Assembly (NCBI RefSeq): GCF_019048265.1
Contig: NZ_CP077311.1
Span: forward strand, 2,737,001-2,801,000
Reading direction: 5' to 3'
DNA: 64,000 bases
Origin: Aeromonas sp. FDAARGOS 1405
Lineage (GTDB): Bacteria > Pseudomonadota > Gammaproteobacteria > Enterobacterales > Aeromonadaceae
Below, one piece after another: positions 1 to 10,295 of this stretch (its first letter is position 1; each line of letters starts with the position of its first letter). A program made the position numbers and the translations under genes. The notes under the pieces were generated by a model, which was given only the letters and a program-made list of their open reading frames with translations, was not told the origin of the DNA and made no database searches.

Positions 1-1
1 T

Positions 2-586
2 GAAACCACCACGGTCGATCTCGATGAATCCATCTCGGTGACGCTTACCTGTACCAACCGCTCCCGCGCCGCCCGCCTCAAGGTCGGCAGCATCTGCGTG
101 CCGACCGGCAGCTCGCCGTCGTTTGCCACCTTCCGCAACCTGATCCGGCCGACCCGGCCGCTGCGCCCGGCACTGGATGGCAGCCTGCACTGGACCCTGA
201 TTTCCAACCTGTCGCTCAACTATGTCTCTCTGCTGCGCCGCGATGCCCTGGTACAGGTGCTGCGTACCTATGACTTTCCCGCTTTGCACGACAAGCAGGC
301 GGAGCAGGCGTCGCGCAAGCGGCTGGCGGGCATAGAGGAGATCGAGACCAAGCCGGTGGACAGGCTGGTGCGCGGCATGCCGGTGCGGGGGCTCAAGTCG
401 GTGCTCTCCATCCGTCAGTCCGCCTTTGGCAGCGAAGGGGAGCTCTATCTGTTCAGTACCGTGCTGGCCCATTTCTTCTCGCTCTATGCCAGCGTCAACG
501 CCTTCCACCTGCTTGAGGTGGTCAATCTCGATAACAAGGAGCGCTATCAGTGGCCAGTCCAGATCGGTCAGCACTCCCTGATGTGA
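2..586 (+). CDS. tssF: T6SS baseplate subunit TssF (VasA), C-terminal part
   Basis: The reading frame is open from the window edge (first full codon at base 2) to the TGA ending at 586, so the gene is 5'-truncated by the window; 194 codons of a family usually near 590 residues are present. The stretch SLHWTLISNLSLNYVSLL and the C-terminal block around LFSTVLAHFFSLYASVNAF are typical of TssF. TssF joins TssG, TssE and TssK in the cytoplasmic wedge of the T6SS baseplate. The next gene (tssG) starts inside its last 37 bases, as expected for co-translated subunits of one complex. Assignment rests on motif memory plus the T6SS gene order that follows. Confidence 0.93.
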   Translation, partial: ETTTVDLDESISVTLTCTNRSRAARLKVGSICVPTGSSPSFATFRNLIRPTRPLRPALDGSLHWTLISNLSLNYVSLLRRDALVQVLRTYDFPALHDKQAEQASRKRLAGIEEIETKPVDRLVRGMPVRGLKSVLSIRQSAFGSEGELYLFSTVLAHFFSLYASVNAFHLLEVVNLDNKERYQWPVQIGQHSLM

Positions 587-1548
587 GCGCCGCCAACGAG
601 GCGCCCCGTTTTAATTTCTTCCAGCTGGTCGAGCTGCTCAACCGGCTCGATGGCGCCGATCAGGAGCGTGGTCTCGACCACCTGCCAAGTGACGAGAATA
701 TTCGTTTCAAGGCGACCGCATCGCTGGGCTTTCCCACCAGTGACGTGCTGCAGATTGGCCGCGACGAGAAGGGGCGTCACGAGCTGGAAGTGGCCTTTCT
801 GGGTCTGCACGGCAGCCAGTCGCCGATGCCGGGGTACTACCTCGACTCATTGGCGTGGGAGTACGCCCAGGGGGAGCAGAAGCTCGGCCTGTTTCTGGAT
901 TTCTTCCACCACCGTCTGCTGACCCTGCTGCACCGGATCTGGCGCAAGTATCGCTACCACGTCCGTTTTCAGGACGACGGTGAGGATGGGTTCTCCCGCC
1001 TGATGTTTGCGCTGGTGGGGCTTGGCAACGACGCCGTCTGCCAGAGCCTGCCGGTCAACCGCGCCAAGATGCTCTCCTATGCGGGCATGCTGGCCAGCCC
1101 CAGCCGCTCGCCCGAGGTGGTCGCCGGTCTGGTGGCCCACTGCTTCGATCTGGCGGATGTAGAGGTGAGCGCCTGGCAGTGGCGCAAGGTGCCTATCCAT
1201 GAGGAGCAGCAAAACCGTCTGGGCGGCGCTGGCGTTACCTTGGGGCAGGACTTCGTCATCGGTGACAAGGTCAATGATTGTGCCGGCAAGTTTTTATTGA
1301 AAATCAATGATCTGAGTTTTGGCCAGTTTCTCGGATTTCTCCCGAACGGGGAGCATTTCCACGCCCTGGTGACCTTTGTCTCCTTCATCTTGCGCGATCA
1401 GCTGGCCTGGGATCTGCGGCTTGGCTTCGGCCAGGAGCAGGCCAAGGGGCTGCGACTTGGTGAAGAGCAGAGTGCCCGTCTGGGGTGGAGTACCTTTCTC
1501 GGCCAACCGCCGAGTGATCCGTTCGTGACGATCTGTGTACAGGAATAA
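550..1548 (+). CDS. tssG: T6SS baseplate subunit TssG (VasB)
   Basis: 332 residues, normal for TssG. The start is a GTG at 550 with AAGGAG at 536-541, 8 bases upstream, and the gene overlaps tssF by 37 bases. The N-terminal FNFFQLVELLNRL segment and the central LDFFHHRLLTLLHRIWRKYRY segment are characteristic of the family. TssG is the wedge protein that bridges TssF2 and TssK in the baseplate. It is the second gene of the operon, and the gap to the FHA gene is about 40 bases. No damage is seen. Confidence 0.93.
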   Translation: MASPDRSALPDVSAANEAPRFNFFQLVELLNRLDGADQERGLDHLPSDENIRFKATASLGFPTSDVLQIGRDEKGRHELEVAFLGLHGSQSPMPGYYLDSLAWEYAQGEQKLGLFLDFFHHRLLTLLHRIWRKYRYHVRFQDDGEDGFSRLMFALVGLGNDAVCQSLPVNRAKMLSYAGMLASPSRSPEVVAGLVAHCFDLADVEVSAWQWRKVPIHEEQQNRLGGAGVTLGQDFVIGDKVNDCAGKFLLKINDLSFGQFLGFLPNGEHFHALVTFVSFILRDQLAWDLRLGFGQEQAKGLRLGEEQSARLGWSTFLGQPPSDPFVTICVQE

Positions 1549-1587
1549 GCACAGAAATTCAGTGTAGGAATACGTGCAGGAGTGAAT

Positions 1588-2823
1588 GTGGACGACTTTA
1601 ACCAGCAACTATCTCTGGTGGTGCTTAACAGCGAGCAGCTCGACGGCAGCCAGCAGGTGCAATATCGCTTCGACGAGATGGGAGGCACCCTGGGCTCCTC
1701 CAAACAGGATGACTGGCAACTGCGAGACAGGTTGGGGGCGGTGATGCCGGCCCATGCCCGGGTCGAGCTTAATGACGGTCGTTTCTGCCTGTGCGATCTG
1801 AGCGGCCAGACCTACATCAATGGTGCTACCTCGCCCATCGGGCGGGCTCGCAAGGTGCATCTGGAGCAGGGGGACGAGCTGGTGGTCGGCCCGTTCCGGC
1901 TGCGCGCTTATCTCGGTGCCATTTCCCCCGAGCAGAGCCTGCAGCAGGTGCTGGGCAACCGTCCAACCGAACAGCTTGATGAGTGGCTGGCCAGCGATCA
2001 CCACCACACCCAGACCCTGGATGATCCTCGGACCCTGGCGGTCGACCCCCTGCTGGCATTGCAGCAGGAGCGTGCGGCTCCTGGCCCGCTGATGGATACC
2101 CAGCCGCAGGCTCAACCGCATTTTCAACCGGAGATGGACACCCTCTCCCTTGCCCCTTTTTCTGCTGTCGAGAACACCATGAACCAAGAATTTCTGGATA
2201 TGCCCAACATCGAGAACCATCCCGATTTCCAGCCACTGGAGGACGTTGATCACGTCGCCCTGACGCCGCTGATGCGCGGGCTGGGTCAGCCGTTGCAGTT
2301 GCAGGACACCCGACAGGCTCACGACATGCTCGAAGAGATGGGCAAGACAGTGCGGGCCATGGTGGAGGGGTTGCTGCAACTGCAAAGCGATCAGGCTGCG
2401 CTGGCAGACAAGCACCTGCGCCCCATCGAGGACAACCCGCTGCGCCTTGGCCTCGATTATGACGAGACCCTGGCGGTGCTGTTTGCCGAGCAAAAGAGCC
2501 CGGTGCACCTGAGCGCGCCGGCCGCGGTGGCCGAGAGCCTGCACAACGTGCGCATCCACCACGTAGCGAACCAGCAGGCCATCAGTGCGGCGCTCGACAG
2601 CATCCTGCAGGCCTTCTCACCGGAAGCCTTGCTCGGCCGTTTCGAGCAATACCGCCGCAGCGGCGCGCCGGGTATGGCTGATGAGGGGTGGGCCTGGAAC
2701 ATGTACCAGCACTACTACCGCGAGCTCACCTCTGCCCGTCAGCAGGGGTTCGACAAGCTGTTCCATCAGGTCTACGCCCAGGCCTATGACCAGGCCGTGC
2801 GTCAGCAACAGGGACTGATTTGA
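1588..2823 (+). CDS. T6SS FHA-domain protein (VasC/TagH-like)
   Basis: About 411 residues. Two in-frame GTG codons exist at 1582 and 1588; the second is preferred because AGGAG at 1578-1582 would overlap the first but sits 5 bases before the second. The N-terminal ~110 residues have the FHA phosphopeptide-binding pattern (GGTLGSSKQDDWQL, then a HARVEL strand and a YINGA strand). Residues ~115-240 look acidic and Gln-rich (linker); the C-terminal ~170 residues correspond to the conserved T6SS-FHA domain (ending in YHQVYAQAYDQA-like helices). FHA proteins in T6SS clusters are associated with threonine-phosphorylation control, but no PpkA/PppA kinase-phosphatase pair is visible here. The stop overlaps the tssJ start (TGATG). 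Confidence 0.85.
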   Translation: MDDFNQQLSLVVLNSEQLDGSQQVQYRFDEMGGTLGSSKQDDWQLRDRLGAVMPAHARVELNDGRFCLCDLSGQTYINGATSPIGRARKVHLEQGDELVVGPFRLRAYLGAISPEQSLQQVLGNRPTEQLDEWLASDHHHTQTLDDPRTLAVDPLLALQQERAAPGPLMDTQPQAQPHFQPEMDTLSLAPFSAVENTMNQEFLDMPNIENHPDFQPLEDVDHVALTPLMRGLGQPLQLQDTRQAHDMLEEMGKTVRAMVEGLLQLQSDQAALADKHLRPIEDNPLRLGLDYDETLAVLFAEQKSPVHLSAPAAVAESLHNVRIHHVANQQAISAALDSILQAFSPEALLGRFEQYRRSGAPGMADEGWAWNMYQHYYRELTSARQQGFDKLFHQVYAQAYDQAVRQQQGLI

Positions 2824-3338
2824 TGATACGTGCACTGTGGTTTGGGGCCTGTCTGCTGGCCCTGGCCGGTTGTACCACCATGGGCAAGATGGCCGATGTG
2901 GTCATGAACCCGGATGTCCAGGTCGGGAGCAACGATGACCAGCCCTCCACCCTGGGGCTGAGCCTGCTGGCGGAGCCTGACGTCAACCCCAACGAGAGCG
3001 GGGAGGCTGCACCCATCGAGTTTCAGGTGGTGCTGCTGGCGGAAGATTCCAGGCTGCTCGCCACCGACTACGACCAGGTGACGGCAGATGTAGAGAAGGC
3101 CCTTGGCAAGAACTACCTCGACCATCAGGAGTACACCCTGCTGCCGGGCCAGTTCAAATACCTGCCCCCCGTCAAGCTCGACGAGAAGACCCGTTACATC
3201 GGCGTGATTGCACGGTACGCCGATCCGGACAGTGCCGAGTGGCGCAAGGTCATCAAGGTCAAGAGCAAGGGCGCGGCTTATCACATCCTGGTGCACCTGC
3301 GCCTGGATGAAGTGGAACTACAAAAAGAAGAAGAATAA
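2823..3338 (+). CDS. tssJ: T6SS outer-membrane lipoprotein TssJ (VasD)
   Basis: 171 residues. The ATG at 2823 overlaps the preceding TGA by one base. A lipoprotein signal peptide is clear: short hydrophobic core and lipobox LALAGC with the acylated Cys near residue 18. The mature part contains the beta-sandwich pattern of TssJ (EFQVVLLAEDSRLL; LLPGQFKYLPPVKLDEKTRYIGVIARY). TssJ anchors the TssJLM envelope complex to the inner leaflet of the outer membrane and contacts the periplasmic part of TssM, whose gene is in the same operon. Confidence 0.92.
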   Translation: MIRALWFGACLLALAGCTTMGKMADVVMNPDVQVGSNDDQPSTLGLSLLAEPDVNPNESGEAAPIEFQVVLLAEDSRLLATDYDQVTADVEKALGKNYLDHQEYTLLPGQFKYLPPVKLDEKTRYIGVIARYADPDSAEWRKVIKVKSKGAAYHILVHLRLDEVELQKEEE

Positions 3339-3340
3339 TT

Positions 3341-4675
3341 ATGTCGAGTCGAAATCGGGTTATCTGGCGTGAAGGGCTCTTTATCAAGCCCCAGCACTTC
3401 CAGCAACAACAGAGACATTCGGATTATGCGCTGCACGCGCGTTTGAGCGCGCTGTCCGACTATTTCTACGGGCTGCAGTCGCTTGCTATCAACGAGGATT
3501 ACCTCGGCTTTGGCCGCATCGCGCTGGTGGGGGCCACGGGTATCCTGCCGGACGGTACCGTCTTCAACATACCCAACGACGACGTGCTGCCGACCCCGCT
3601 GGAAGTCACCGACGCCTCGGTGGCCAACCAGAAGGTCTATCTGGCCCTGCCGCTCTCGGTGAGCGGCGTCAATGAGGTGGGGCAGGGCGGTCAGGTGGCT
3701 ACCCGGTTACAGGCCCATCGTCATGATGTGCGCGACCTGCACAGCGAAGGGGGGGATGTGGTCTCCCTCGAGGTGGGGCGGGTCAGCCTGCGGCTGATGC
3801 TGGAGCGGGAAGATCGCAGCGCCTACGCCTCGCTCGCCATCGCCCGCATTCTGGACAAACGTCCGGACGGCGGTCTGGTGCTGGATCCCAACTTCATGCC
3901 CTGCAGCATCAGCGTCTCCGCCATCCCGACCCTCAAGCGCTTCCTCGGCGAATCGGCTGGTCTCGTGGCCGAGCGGGCTCGCAGCCTCTCCCAGCGCATT
4001 GCCGCGCCGGGTCAGCAGGGGGTGGCCGATGTGGCCGAGTTCATGATGCTGCAGCTGCTCAACCGGGCTCAGCCCCAGCTCTCCCATCTGGCGCGTCTTG
4101 GCACCCTGCACCCCGAGCGGCTGCACGAGGCGCTGGTGCAGCTCTGTGGCGAGTTGATGACCTTTACCGACGAGTCCCGCCTGCCGCCCGAGTTCCCGGC
4201 CTATCGTCACGACGATCAGCAGGTGAGCTTCGAGCCGGTGATGCTGGCCCTGCGTCAGGCGCTCAGTACCGTGCTGTCTCCGCGCGCCGTCTCCATCCAG
4301 CTGCGCAAGCACCAGTACGGCGTCATGGTAGCCATGGTCAACGAGAGTGAGCTGATTGCCAGCGCCGACTTCGTGCTGGCGGTGCGTGCCCGCATGCCCC
4401 AGGAGCAGCTGCGCAAGCAGTTGCTGCAGCAGACCAAGGTGGCCTCCAGCGACAAGATCCGCGAGCTCATCAGCCTGCAGTTGCCCGGTATTCCACTGCT
4501 GCCGCTGCCGGTGGCGCCGCGCCAGCTCCCCTACCACGCGGGTTACAGCTACTTCCAGCTCGACCGGCAGAGCCCGGCCTGGCAGATGCTGGCGGTCAGC
4601 AACACCCTCGCCTTCCACATTGCCGGCGATTTCCCCGAGCTCGACATGCAGCTCTGGGCCATCCGTAGCCAGTGA
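3341..4675 (+). CDS. tssK: T6SS baseplate-membrane adaptor TssK (VasE)
   Basis: 444 residues, the usual TssK length. The start region RVIWREGLFIKPQHFQQQQR is diagnostic of the family (phage receptor-binding-protein-like shoulder). TssK is a trimer linking the baseplate to the cytoplasmic parts of TssL and TssM. Only 2 bases separate it from tssJ; its Shine-Dalgarno is a weak A/G-rich stretch inside the tssJ 3' end, suggesting coupling. The C-terminus (FPELDMQLWAIRSQ) is intact. Confidence 0.94.
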   Translation: MSSRNRVIWREGLFIKPQHFQQQQRHSDYALHARLSALSDYFYGLQSLAINEDYLGFGRIALVGATGILPDGTVFNIPNDDVLPTPLEVTDASVANQKVYLALPLSVSGVNEVGQGGQVATRLQAHRHDVRDLHSEGGDVVSLEVGRVSLRLMLEREDRSAYASLAIARILDKRPDGGLVLDPNFMPCSISVSAIPTLKRFLGESAGLVAERARSLSQRIAAPGQQGVADVAEFMMLQLLNRAQPQLSHLARLGTLHPERLHEALVQLCGELMTFTDESRLPPEFPAYRHDDQQVSFEPVMLALRQALSTVLSPRAVSIQLRKHQYGVMVAMVNESELIASADFVLAVRARMPQEQLRKQLLQQTKVASSDKIRELISLQLPGIPLLPLPVAPRQLPYHAGYSYFQLDRQSPAWQMLAVSNTLAFHIAGDFPELDMQLWAIRSQ

Positions 4676-4698
4676 TCGCATCAAGGAAACAAGCAGAG

Positions 4699-5478
4699 AT
4701 GACCACGGACATTATCAAGAACGAGCAACTGAGCGACCTGCTGTTCGATCATGCCGAGCAGCTGGACATGGACTCGGACTACTGGTTTCGCCTGCGCGGC
4801 CAGAGCATCAACCCGATGATCGATGCGGTGACCCCCTTGCTGGGGCTGGTGCAGCGGGTACGCCTGCTGTCGCGCTACGACCGGGTGCCCGAGCTCTACC
4901 AGCGGGTGGTGACCGAGATCCAGTCCATCGAACAGGAGCTGATGGCGCAGGGCTACGAGAACGGCGTTGTCCTCTCGTTTCGCTACATCCTCTGCACTTT
5001 TATCGATGAGGCGGTGATGGGACGTGACTGGGGTAGCCAGAGTGAATGGTCCCAACACTCCCTGCTGGCCCGCTTTCACAACGAGACCTGGGGGGGCGAG
5101 AAGGTGTTCGTACTGCTGGCGCGCCTGCAGGAGGACCCGGTGCGCTATCGCGACATTCTGGAGTTCATCTATCTCTGTCTGTGCCTCGGTTTCGAGGGGC
5201 GCTACAAGGTGATGAGCCAGGGCCGTGACGAGTTTGAACGGATCGTCAAGCAACTGCACAAGCAGCTGTCACCTGAAAGTGGCGGCGAGGCCCCCAGCGT
5301 GTTTCATCTTGATCTCGGTCAGCAGGCATCTCGCTACCAGCTGCGCAAGCAAGTCTCCCTGCGCACCCTGTTTATGGGCGGCGCGCTGATCCTGGCCATC
5401 ATCTTTGGCCTCTATCACCACCAACTCGATAACCAGACCCAGGACGTACTGCGTCAACTGGGCGAATTATTAAAATAA
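4699..5478 (+). CDS. tssL: T6SS inner-membrane protein TssL (DotU/VasF)
   Basis: 259 residues from the ATG at 4699, preceded by AAGGA at 4683-4687; an upstream in-frame ATG at 4672 overlaps the tssK stop but has no good ribosome site. The cytoplasmic DotU-type domain is seen (FIDEAVMGRDWG, then LEFIYLCLCLGFEGRYKV, both hallmark TssL motifs) followed by a single C-terminal membrane helix (LFMGGALILAIIFGLY). There is no fused OmpA peptidoglycan-binding domain, so this is the short form, as in Vibrio VasF. It forms the membrane complex with TssJ and TssM. Confidence 0.93.
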   Translation: MTTDIIKNEQLSDLLFDHAEQLDMDSDYWFRLRGQSINPMIDAVTPLLGLVQRVRLLSRYDRVPELYQRVVTEIQSIEQELMAQGYENGVVLSFRYILCTFIDEAVMGRDWGSQSEWSQHSLLARFHNETWGGEKVFVLLARLQEDPVRYRDILEFIYLCLCLGFEGRYKVMSQGRDEFERIVKQLHKQLSPESGGEAPSVFHLDLGQQASRYQLRKQVSLRTLFMGGALILAIIFGLYHHQLDNQTQDVLRQLGELLK

Positions 5479-5498
5479 AATACTAAGGAGAGCACGCC

Positions 5499-8141
5499 GT
5501 GATTCGTATAGAGCTACCGGTACTGGTGGAAAGACTCAACCCCATCTGCCGTCACATGCTGGAGGAGGCCGCAGCCCTCTGCGTCAATCATCAAGGGGCC
5601 GAGATCCGCATCGAGCACCTGCTGCTGAAGATGCTGGAGACCCCCCTCTGCGATGTGCGCCAGATCCTCAAACGGGCCGAGGTCGAGGTTGAAGAGTTAA
5701 AGAGCCTGCTGCAACCCTCGGCGGCCGATAACGGTTATGGTCAGGGTTATCCCTCCTTCTCGCCGCTATTGGTGGAGTGGCTGCAAGACAGTTGGTTGCT
5801 CGCCTCCGCCGAGCTGCAACACGGCCAGCTGCGCAGTGGCGTCATGCTGCTTGTGCTGCTGATGACCCCCCACCGTTACCTGCCGGTCTCGGTGACCCGT
5901 CTGCTTGCCAACGTCAATCGCGAACTGCTGCGCCAGCAGTTCGACGACTGGGTCAAAGATTCCGCAGAAACCCAGGTTACCGTTGCGGCAAATGGCACTG
6001 CCACTCAGGCTGCATTGCCCGCTGACGCCAGCTTGCTGGCCCGCTTTACCGTCAATGTGACAGAACAGGCCCGTCAGGGGTCGCTTGATCCCGTACTCTG
6101 CCGGGATCACGAGATTGATCTGATGATCGACATCCTCTCCCGTCGCCGCAAAAACAACCCCATCGTGGTGGGGGAGGCGGGTGTCGGTAAAAGTGCCCTG
6201 ATCGAAGGGTTGGCGCTGCGCATCGTCGCAGGCCAGGTGCCGGAAAAATTGCGCGATGTGGAGCTGATGACCCTGGATCTTGGCGCCATGCAGGCCGGAG
6301 CCTCGGTCAAGGGGGAGTTCGAGAAGCGTTTCAAGGGGGTGATGCAGGAGGTCAAGGATGCCGTGCGACCTGTCATCCTCTTTATCGATGAGGCTCACAC
6401 CCTGATTGGTGCCGGCAACCAGGCGGGCGGCATGGATGTCTCCAACCTCATCAAGCCCGCGCTGGCACGGGGCGAGCTGCGCACCATCGCTGCCACCACC
6501 TGGGGCGAGTACAAGAAGTACGTTGAAAAAGATGCCGCCCTGTCGCGCCGCTTCCAGCTGGTGAAAGTGGGTGAACCCAATGCAGATGAAGCCACCGTGA
6601 TCCTGCGCGGCCTGCGCAGCATCTACGAGAAGGCCCATGGGGTGCTGATTGACGAGGAGGCGCTGCAAGCTGCCGCCCAGCTCTCCGCCCGTTACATCTC
6701 CGGCCGTCAGCTGCCGGACAAGGCGATCGACGTACTCGATACCGCCTGTGCCCGGGTGGCCATCAACCTCACCACGCCGCCAAGCGCCGTCAGTCACCTG
6801 CAAAACGAACTGCGCCAGCGCGAGCTGGAGATCCGTCAGCTGGAGCGCCAGAGCCTGATTGGTCTGGGTGACAACGATGAGCGCCTCGCCGAACTGCAAG
6901 CGGCCCAGCAGACCTGTCGTGACAACCTGCGTGAGCAGGAAGCCCGATGGCAGCAACAGCAGGGGCTGGTGCATCGGATTGTCGAACTGCGTGCCGCCCT
7001 GCTGGCGGATCAGCAGGATGAGATGCTGGCCAGAGAGGCGCTGGATCTCGCCGATGCGCCGCTCGATCCGCAAGCGGCCGCCGGGCAGCTTGCCGGGCTC
7101 GAGCGAGAATTGTCCGAGCTGCAACAGGGTGAGGTGCTGGTCTCTGCCCACGTCGACAAGACTCAGGTCGCCGCGGTGATAGCCGAGTGGACCGGGGTGC
7201 CGCTTAATCGCATCTCCCAGGGGGAGCTGGATGTGGTGACCCGTCTGCCGGAGTACCTTGGCGAGCTTATCAAGGGGCAGGATGTGGCGGTGGCTCACCT
7301 GCACAAGCACCTGCTGACCGCCCGCGCCGACTTGCGTCGTCCGGGCCGCCCGCTCGGGGCCTTCCTGCTGGTGGGGCCAAGCGGGGTCGGCAAGACCGAA
7401 ACCGTATTGCAGATTGCCGAGCTGATGTTTGGCGGTCGCCAGTATCTGACCACCATCAACATGTCCGAGTATCAGGAGAAGCACACCGTATCCCGTCTGA
7501 TCGGTTCGCCTCCCGGCTATGTCGGCTTTGGCGAGGGTGGCGTGCTGACCGAAGCCATTCGCCAGAAACCCTACTCGGTGGTGCTGCTGGATGAGGTGGA
7601 AAAAGCCCATCCTGACGTGCTCAACCTCTTCTATCAGGCGTTCGACAAGGGCGAGCTGGCGGATGGGGAAGGGCGGATCATCGACTGCAAGAACGTGGTC
7701 TTCTTCCTCACCTCCAACCTCGGTTTCCAGACCATCGTTGAGTATGCCGAGCAGCCCGATGTGCTGCTGGATGCCCTCTATCCGGAGCTCGCCGCCTTCT
7801 TCAAACCGGCCCTGCTGGCGCGGATGGAGGTGATCCCCTACCTGCCGCTCGGTCACGACACGCTGGTGCAGATCGTCGGTGGCAAACTCAACCGGCTGGT
7901 CAAGCTGCTCAAGGAGCGTTTCGGTGCGGAGGTGGTGCTGGAGAGCGAGGTGGCCGAGGAGATCCTGCTGCGGGCCAACCGTAGCGAGAACGGCGCGCGG
8001 ATGCTCGAATCCGTCATCGATGGCGCCCTGTTGCCGCCGGTCTCCCTGCAACTGTTGCAGCGCCTCTCGGCCGGTGAGCCCATCAACCGGGTGCGCTTCT
8101 CGGTGGCCGATCACCAGTTTGTGGCCGAGGTGGAGGGCTGA
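5499..8141 (+). CDS. clpV: T6SS sheath-recycling AAA+ ATPase ClpV (TssH, VasG)
   Basis: 880 residues. GTG start at 5499 with AAGGAG at 5485-5490. The N domain (residues 1-~150) is the Clp-N-like sheath-binding region. The first AAA+ module carries Walker A GEAGVGKS near residue 228 and Walker B LFIDEAH; a coiled middle domain rich in Gln, Arg and Glu spans about 420-540; the second module carries GPSGVGKT near 627 and [14 protein letters not shown]. ClpV unfolds contracted TssB/TssC sheath so that subunits can be reused. All ATPase motifs are intact. The vasH start follows after 2 bases. Confidence 0.95.
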   Translation: MIRIELPVLVERLNPICRHMLEEAAALCVNHQGAEIRIEHLLLKMLETPLCDVRQILKRAEVEVEELKSLLQPSAADNGYGQGYPSFSPLLVEWLQDSWLLASAELQHGQLRSGVMLLVLLMTPHRYLPVSVTRLLANVNRELLRQQFDDWVKDSAETQVTVAANGTATQAALPADASLLARFTVNVTEQARQGSLDPVLCRDHEIDLMIDILSRRRKNNPIVVGEAGVGKSALIEGLALRIVAGQVPEKLRDVELMTLDLGAMQAGASVKGEFEKRFKGVMQEVKDAVRPVILFIDEAHTLIGAGNQAGGMDVSNLIKPALARGELRTIAATTWGEYKKYVEKDAALSRRFQLVKVGEPNADEATVILRGLRSIYEKAHGVLIDEEALQAAAQLSARYISGRQLPDKAIDVLDTACARVAINLTTPPSAVSHLQNELRQRELEIRQLERQSLIGLGDNDERLAELQAAQQTCRDNLREQEARWQQQQGLVHRIVELRAALLADQQDEMLAREALDLADAPLDPQAAAGQLAGLERELSELQQGEVLVSAHVDKTQVAAVIAEWTGVPLNRISQGELDVVTRLPEYLGELIKGQDVAVAHLHKHLLTARADLRRPGRPLGAFLLVGPSGVGKTETVLQIAELMFGGRQYLTTINMSEYQEKHTVSRLIGSPPGYVGFGEGGVLTEAIRQKPYSVVLLDEVEKAHPDVLNLFYQAFDKGELADGEGRIIDCKNVVFFLTSNLGFQTIVEYAEQPDVLLDALYPELAAFFKPALLARMEVIPYLPLGHDTLVQIVGGKLNRLVKLLKERFGAEVVLESEVAEEILLRANRSENGARMLESVIDGALLPPVSLQLLQRLSAGEPINRVRFSVADHQFVAEVEG

Positions 8142-8143
8142 CC

Positions 8144-9682
8144 ATGGAGCAAGCCCTCGCATTCGCCCTCGCGCTCACCTCGCAACGGGATGAACAACAT
8201 CTCTGCCACTGGTGGAGCTCGACCCTCAATGCCAGCTTCCAGCCCAAAGGCTTGCTGCTTGGCATGCTGGATGTGAGCGGCCGTCAGCTGGAGTGCAAAG
8301 GGTGGGTCAAGGGGCAGGAGGTGGCGCTGGCGCTGGCGGTGGATGATTTCTCTCATCCCCTTGCCTATGTGCTGCACAAGGCGCAATCCCGCACCTGGGA
8401 CTCCCTCCATGGTGGCGCTCGCATCGAGCATGCCGGTTTTCGTGAACTGCTGGCCAACCTTGGCCAGCCGTGCGGCCTGCACGCTTTTCCACTCAATGAT
8501 GGCAACGGCAAGCCGTTTGCCGTGCTGGCGATGATGGACAGCGGCGATGTGCTGCAGGAGTGGGCGGCCCGCCCCGAGCTGGCCAGTCTGGCCCAGGTCT
8601 TTTGCAACCAGCTCACCCTGATCCGCGATCTGGGACGTAGCCGCCGGGATCAGAGCGTGCTGCGCGACTCCCTGCGTCAGATAAAGGGGGAGGGGGAGCG
8701 CCAGCGCCAGCATGAGAAGTTGCTGGGCGAGCAGTTGGTTGGCCAGTCGGCGGTGATCCGCGGCCTGCGCGAGCAGATCGCCCAGGCGGGCCAGCACAAG
8801 CTGACCGTGCTCATTCAGGGGGAGACCGGCAGTGGCAAGGAGGTGGTCGCCCGGCTGGTGCATAAGTGCTCCGATCGCGCCAACAAGCCCTTCGTCGCCA
8901 TTAACTGCGCCGCCATTCCGGAGAATCTCATCGAGAGCGAGCTGTTCGGTTATCAGAAGGGAGCCTTCTCCGGTGCCCTCTCCAACAAGACCGGGCTGGT
9001 GGCGCAGGCCAATGGTGGCACCCTGTTTCTCGATGAAGTGGGCGACATGCCCGCCGCCATGCAGGCCAAGCTGCTGCGGGTGCTGGAAACCCGCAGCTAC
9101 CGGCCCCTTGGGGCAGAGCAAGAGTATCACTCCGATTTTCGCCTCATCGCGGCCACTCATCAGCCGCTGACCCGCCATGTGGAGGAGGGGCGGTTCCGTG
9201 CCGACCTCTACCATCGTCTCTGCCAGTGCCTGCTGCTGATCGCCCCGTTGCGAGAACATATCGAAGATGTGCCGCTGCTGTGCCAGCACTTCATGGCCCA
9301 GTTTGCCGCGCAGGATGACAAGGGACTGGCTGGCTTGCAGCGCAAGTTCCTCAAGCAACTGCAAAGTTACGACTTCCCCGGCAACGTGCGCGAGTTGCGC
9401 AACCTGCTGGAGGTGGCCTGTGCCCACACCCGTCACGGTGAAGAGGTAGGGCTTGGCGCCTTGCCACCGGAACTGCGGGATCGGGTCTGTGCCGAGCTGC
9501 CCGATGCGCTGGATGATTACAACCATATCCGCGATCTGCGCCGGGCCATGCAGCAGTACGAGGCATCGGTGATTGAAGCGCGCCTGCGCTACTTTCAGGG
9601 CAATCGCATGCTGGTGGCCGAGAGCCTCAATATTCCCAAGCGCACCCTGGATCACAAGTGCCAGAAACTGGAGGTGAACTGA
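8144..9682 (+). CDS. vasH: Sigma-54-dependent activator VasH of the T6SS
   Basis: 512 residues with an N-terminal GAF-like sensory region (~1-180), a central AAA+ sigma-54 interaction domain (~195-425; Walker A GETGSGKE, Walker [12 protein letters not shown]) and a C-terminal Fis-type helix-turn-helix ([21 protein letters not shown]). In the family the GAFTGA loop contacts sigma-54; here it reads GAFSGA. In Vibrio cholerae VasH activates sigma-54 promoters of hcp/vgrG units; a matching -24/-12 promoter lies in this window at 16800-16815, before the PAAR-vgrG-effector genes. The stop overlaps the vasI start. Confidence 0.93.
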   Translation: MEQALAFALALTSQRDEQHLCHWWSSTLNASFQPKGLLLGMLDVSGRQLECKGWVKGQEVALALAVDDFSHPLAYVLHKAQSRTWDSLHGGARIEHAGFRELLANLGQPCGLHAFPLNDGNGKPFAVLAMMDSGDVLQEWAARPELASLAQVFCNQLTLIRDLGRSRRDQSVLRDSLRQIKGEGERQRQHEKLLGEQLVGQSAVIRGLREQIAQAGQHKLTVLIQGETGSGKEVVARLVHKCSDRANKPFVAINCAAIPENLIESELFGYQKGAFSGALSNKTGLVAQANGGTLFLDEVGDMPAAMQAKLLRVLETRSYRPLGAEQEYHSDFRLIAATHQPLTRHVEEGRFRADLYHRLCQCLLLIAPLREHIEDVPLLCQHFMAQFAAQDDKGLAGLQRKFLKQLQSYDFPGNVRELRNLLEVACAHTRHGEEVGLGALPPELRDRVCAELPDALDDYNHIRDLRRAMQQYEASVIEARLRYFQGNRMLVAESLNIPKRTLDHKCQKLEVN

Positions 9683-10287
9683 TGATCATCATGGGTTTGT
9701 TGCCCCTGCTGCTGGCGACCGGCAACGCAGTCCCCCCCCTCGATATGGCGGGTTGGCAAGCGTGTCGCCGCGAGCCATCCCCGCTGATCCGGCTCGCCTG
9801 TTATGACGCCCTTGGCAATGAGGCGATGCCATCAGGCAGCAAGGAGAGCACCAAGTCTCCGTCCTGGCTGGCGATAGCGGAGCAGGAGTTGGCACGAGTG
9901 CCCGATAGCTCCCCCTTCCTGTTGCGACAGGATGAGGAGAGCGGCACGGCGGTACTGACCCGTCCGGCCCTGCGCGGTGCCACCCTGGCGATCGGCTGCG
10001 TCAACAACATCACCCATATCCGCTTGCGACTGGATGCGCCGTGGCGCGGGGAGAGTGTCGAGGTCGCGCTGGATGGACAAGCCACTCGCAGCAGTCAGAG
10101 CTGGTTTATCCGGGATCAGGGATGGCTGCTCGAATATGGCCGCGGTCTGCCCGCTATAGAGGAGCTCAAACGCTGGATTGGTCATCGTGAATTGCAGGTT
10201 CAGGCGGCCAACGGTGCCTTGCTGCGGGTCGATCTCGGCGGTCTGAAAGAGGCGCTGATACCGGTGCGCCAACAGTGTCGCTGGTAG
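9682..10287 (+). CDS. vasI: T6SS-associated protein VasI (TagO-like)
   Basis: About 201 residues. The ATG at 9682 overlaps the vasH TGA; an upstream ATG at 9658 lies within vasH and is less likely. A signal-peptide-like hydrophobic start ([16 protein letters not shown]) is followed by WQACRREPSPLIRLACYDAL, a two-cysteine motif typical of the VasI family. The rest is predicted beta-rich and soluble, so the protein is probably periplasmic. Its place between vasH and the TssA gene matches the Vibrio and Aeromonas vas clusters. Molecular role is not well defined in the family. Confidence 0.82.
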   Translation: MIIMGLLPLLLATGNAVPPLDMAGWQACRREPSPLIRLACYDALGNEAMPSGSKESTKSPSWLAIAEQELARVPDSSPFLLRQDEESGTAVLTRPALRGATLAIGCVNNITHIRLRLDAPWRGESVEVALDGQATRSSQSWFIRDQGWLLEYGRGLPAIEELKRWIGHRELQVQAANGALLRVDLGGLKEALIPVRQQCRW

Positions 10288-10295
10288 GGGGGCAA

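Noticed and set aside
5766..8162. 798-codon open frame on the - strand opposite clpV
   Set aside because: Shadow of GC-rich coding sequence: no ribosome site, low-complexity His/Gln/Leu-rich product, and the + strand frame is an intact ClpV.
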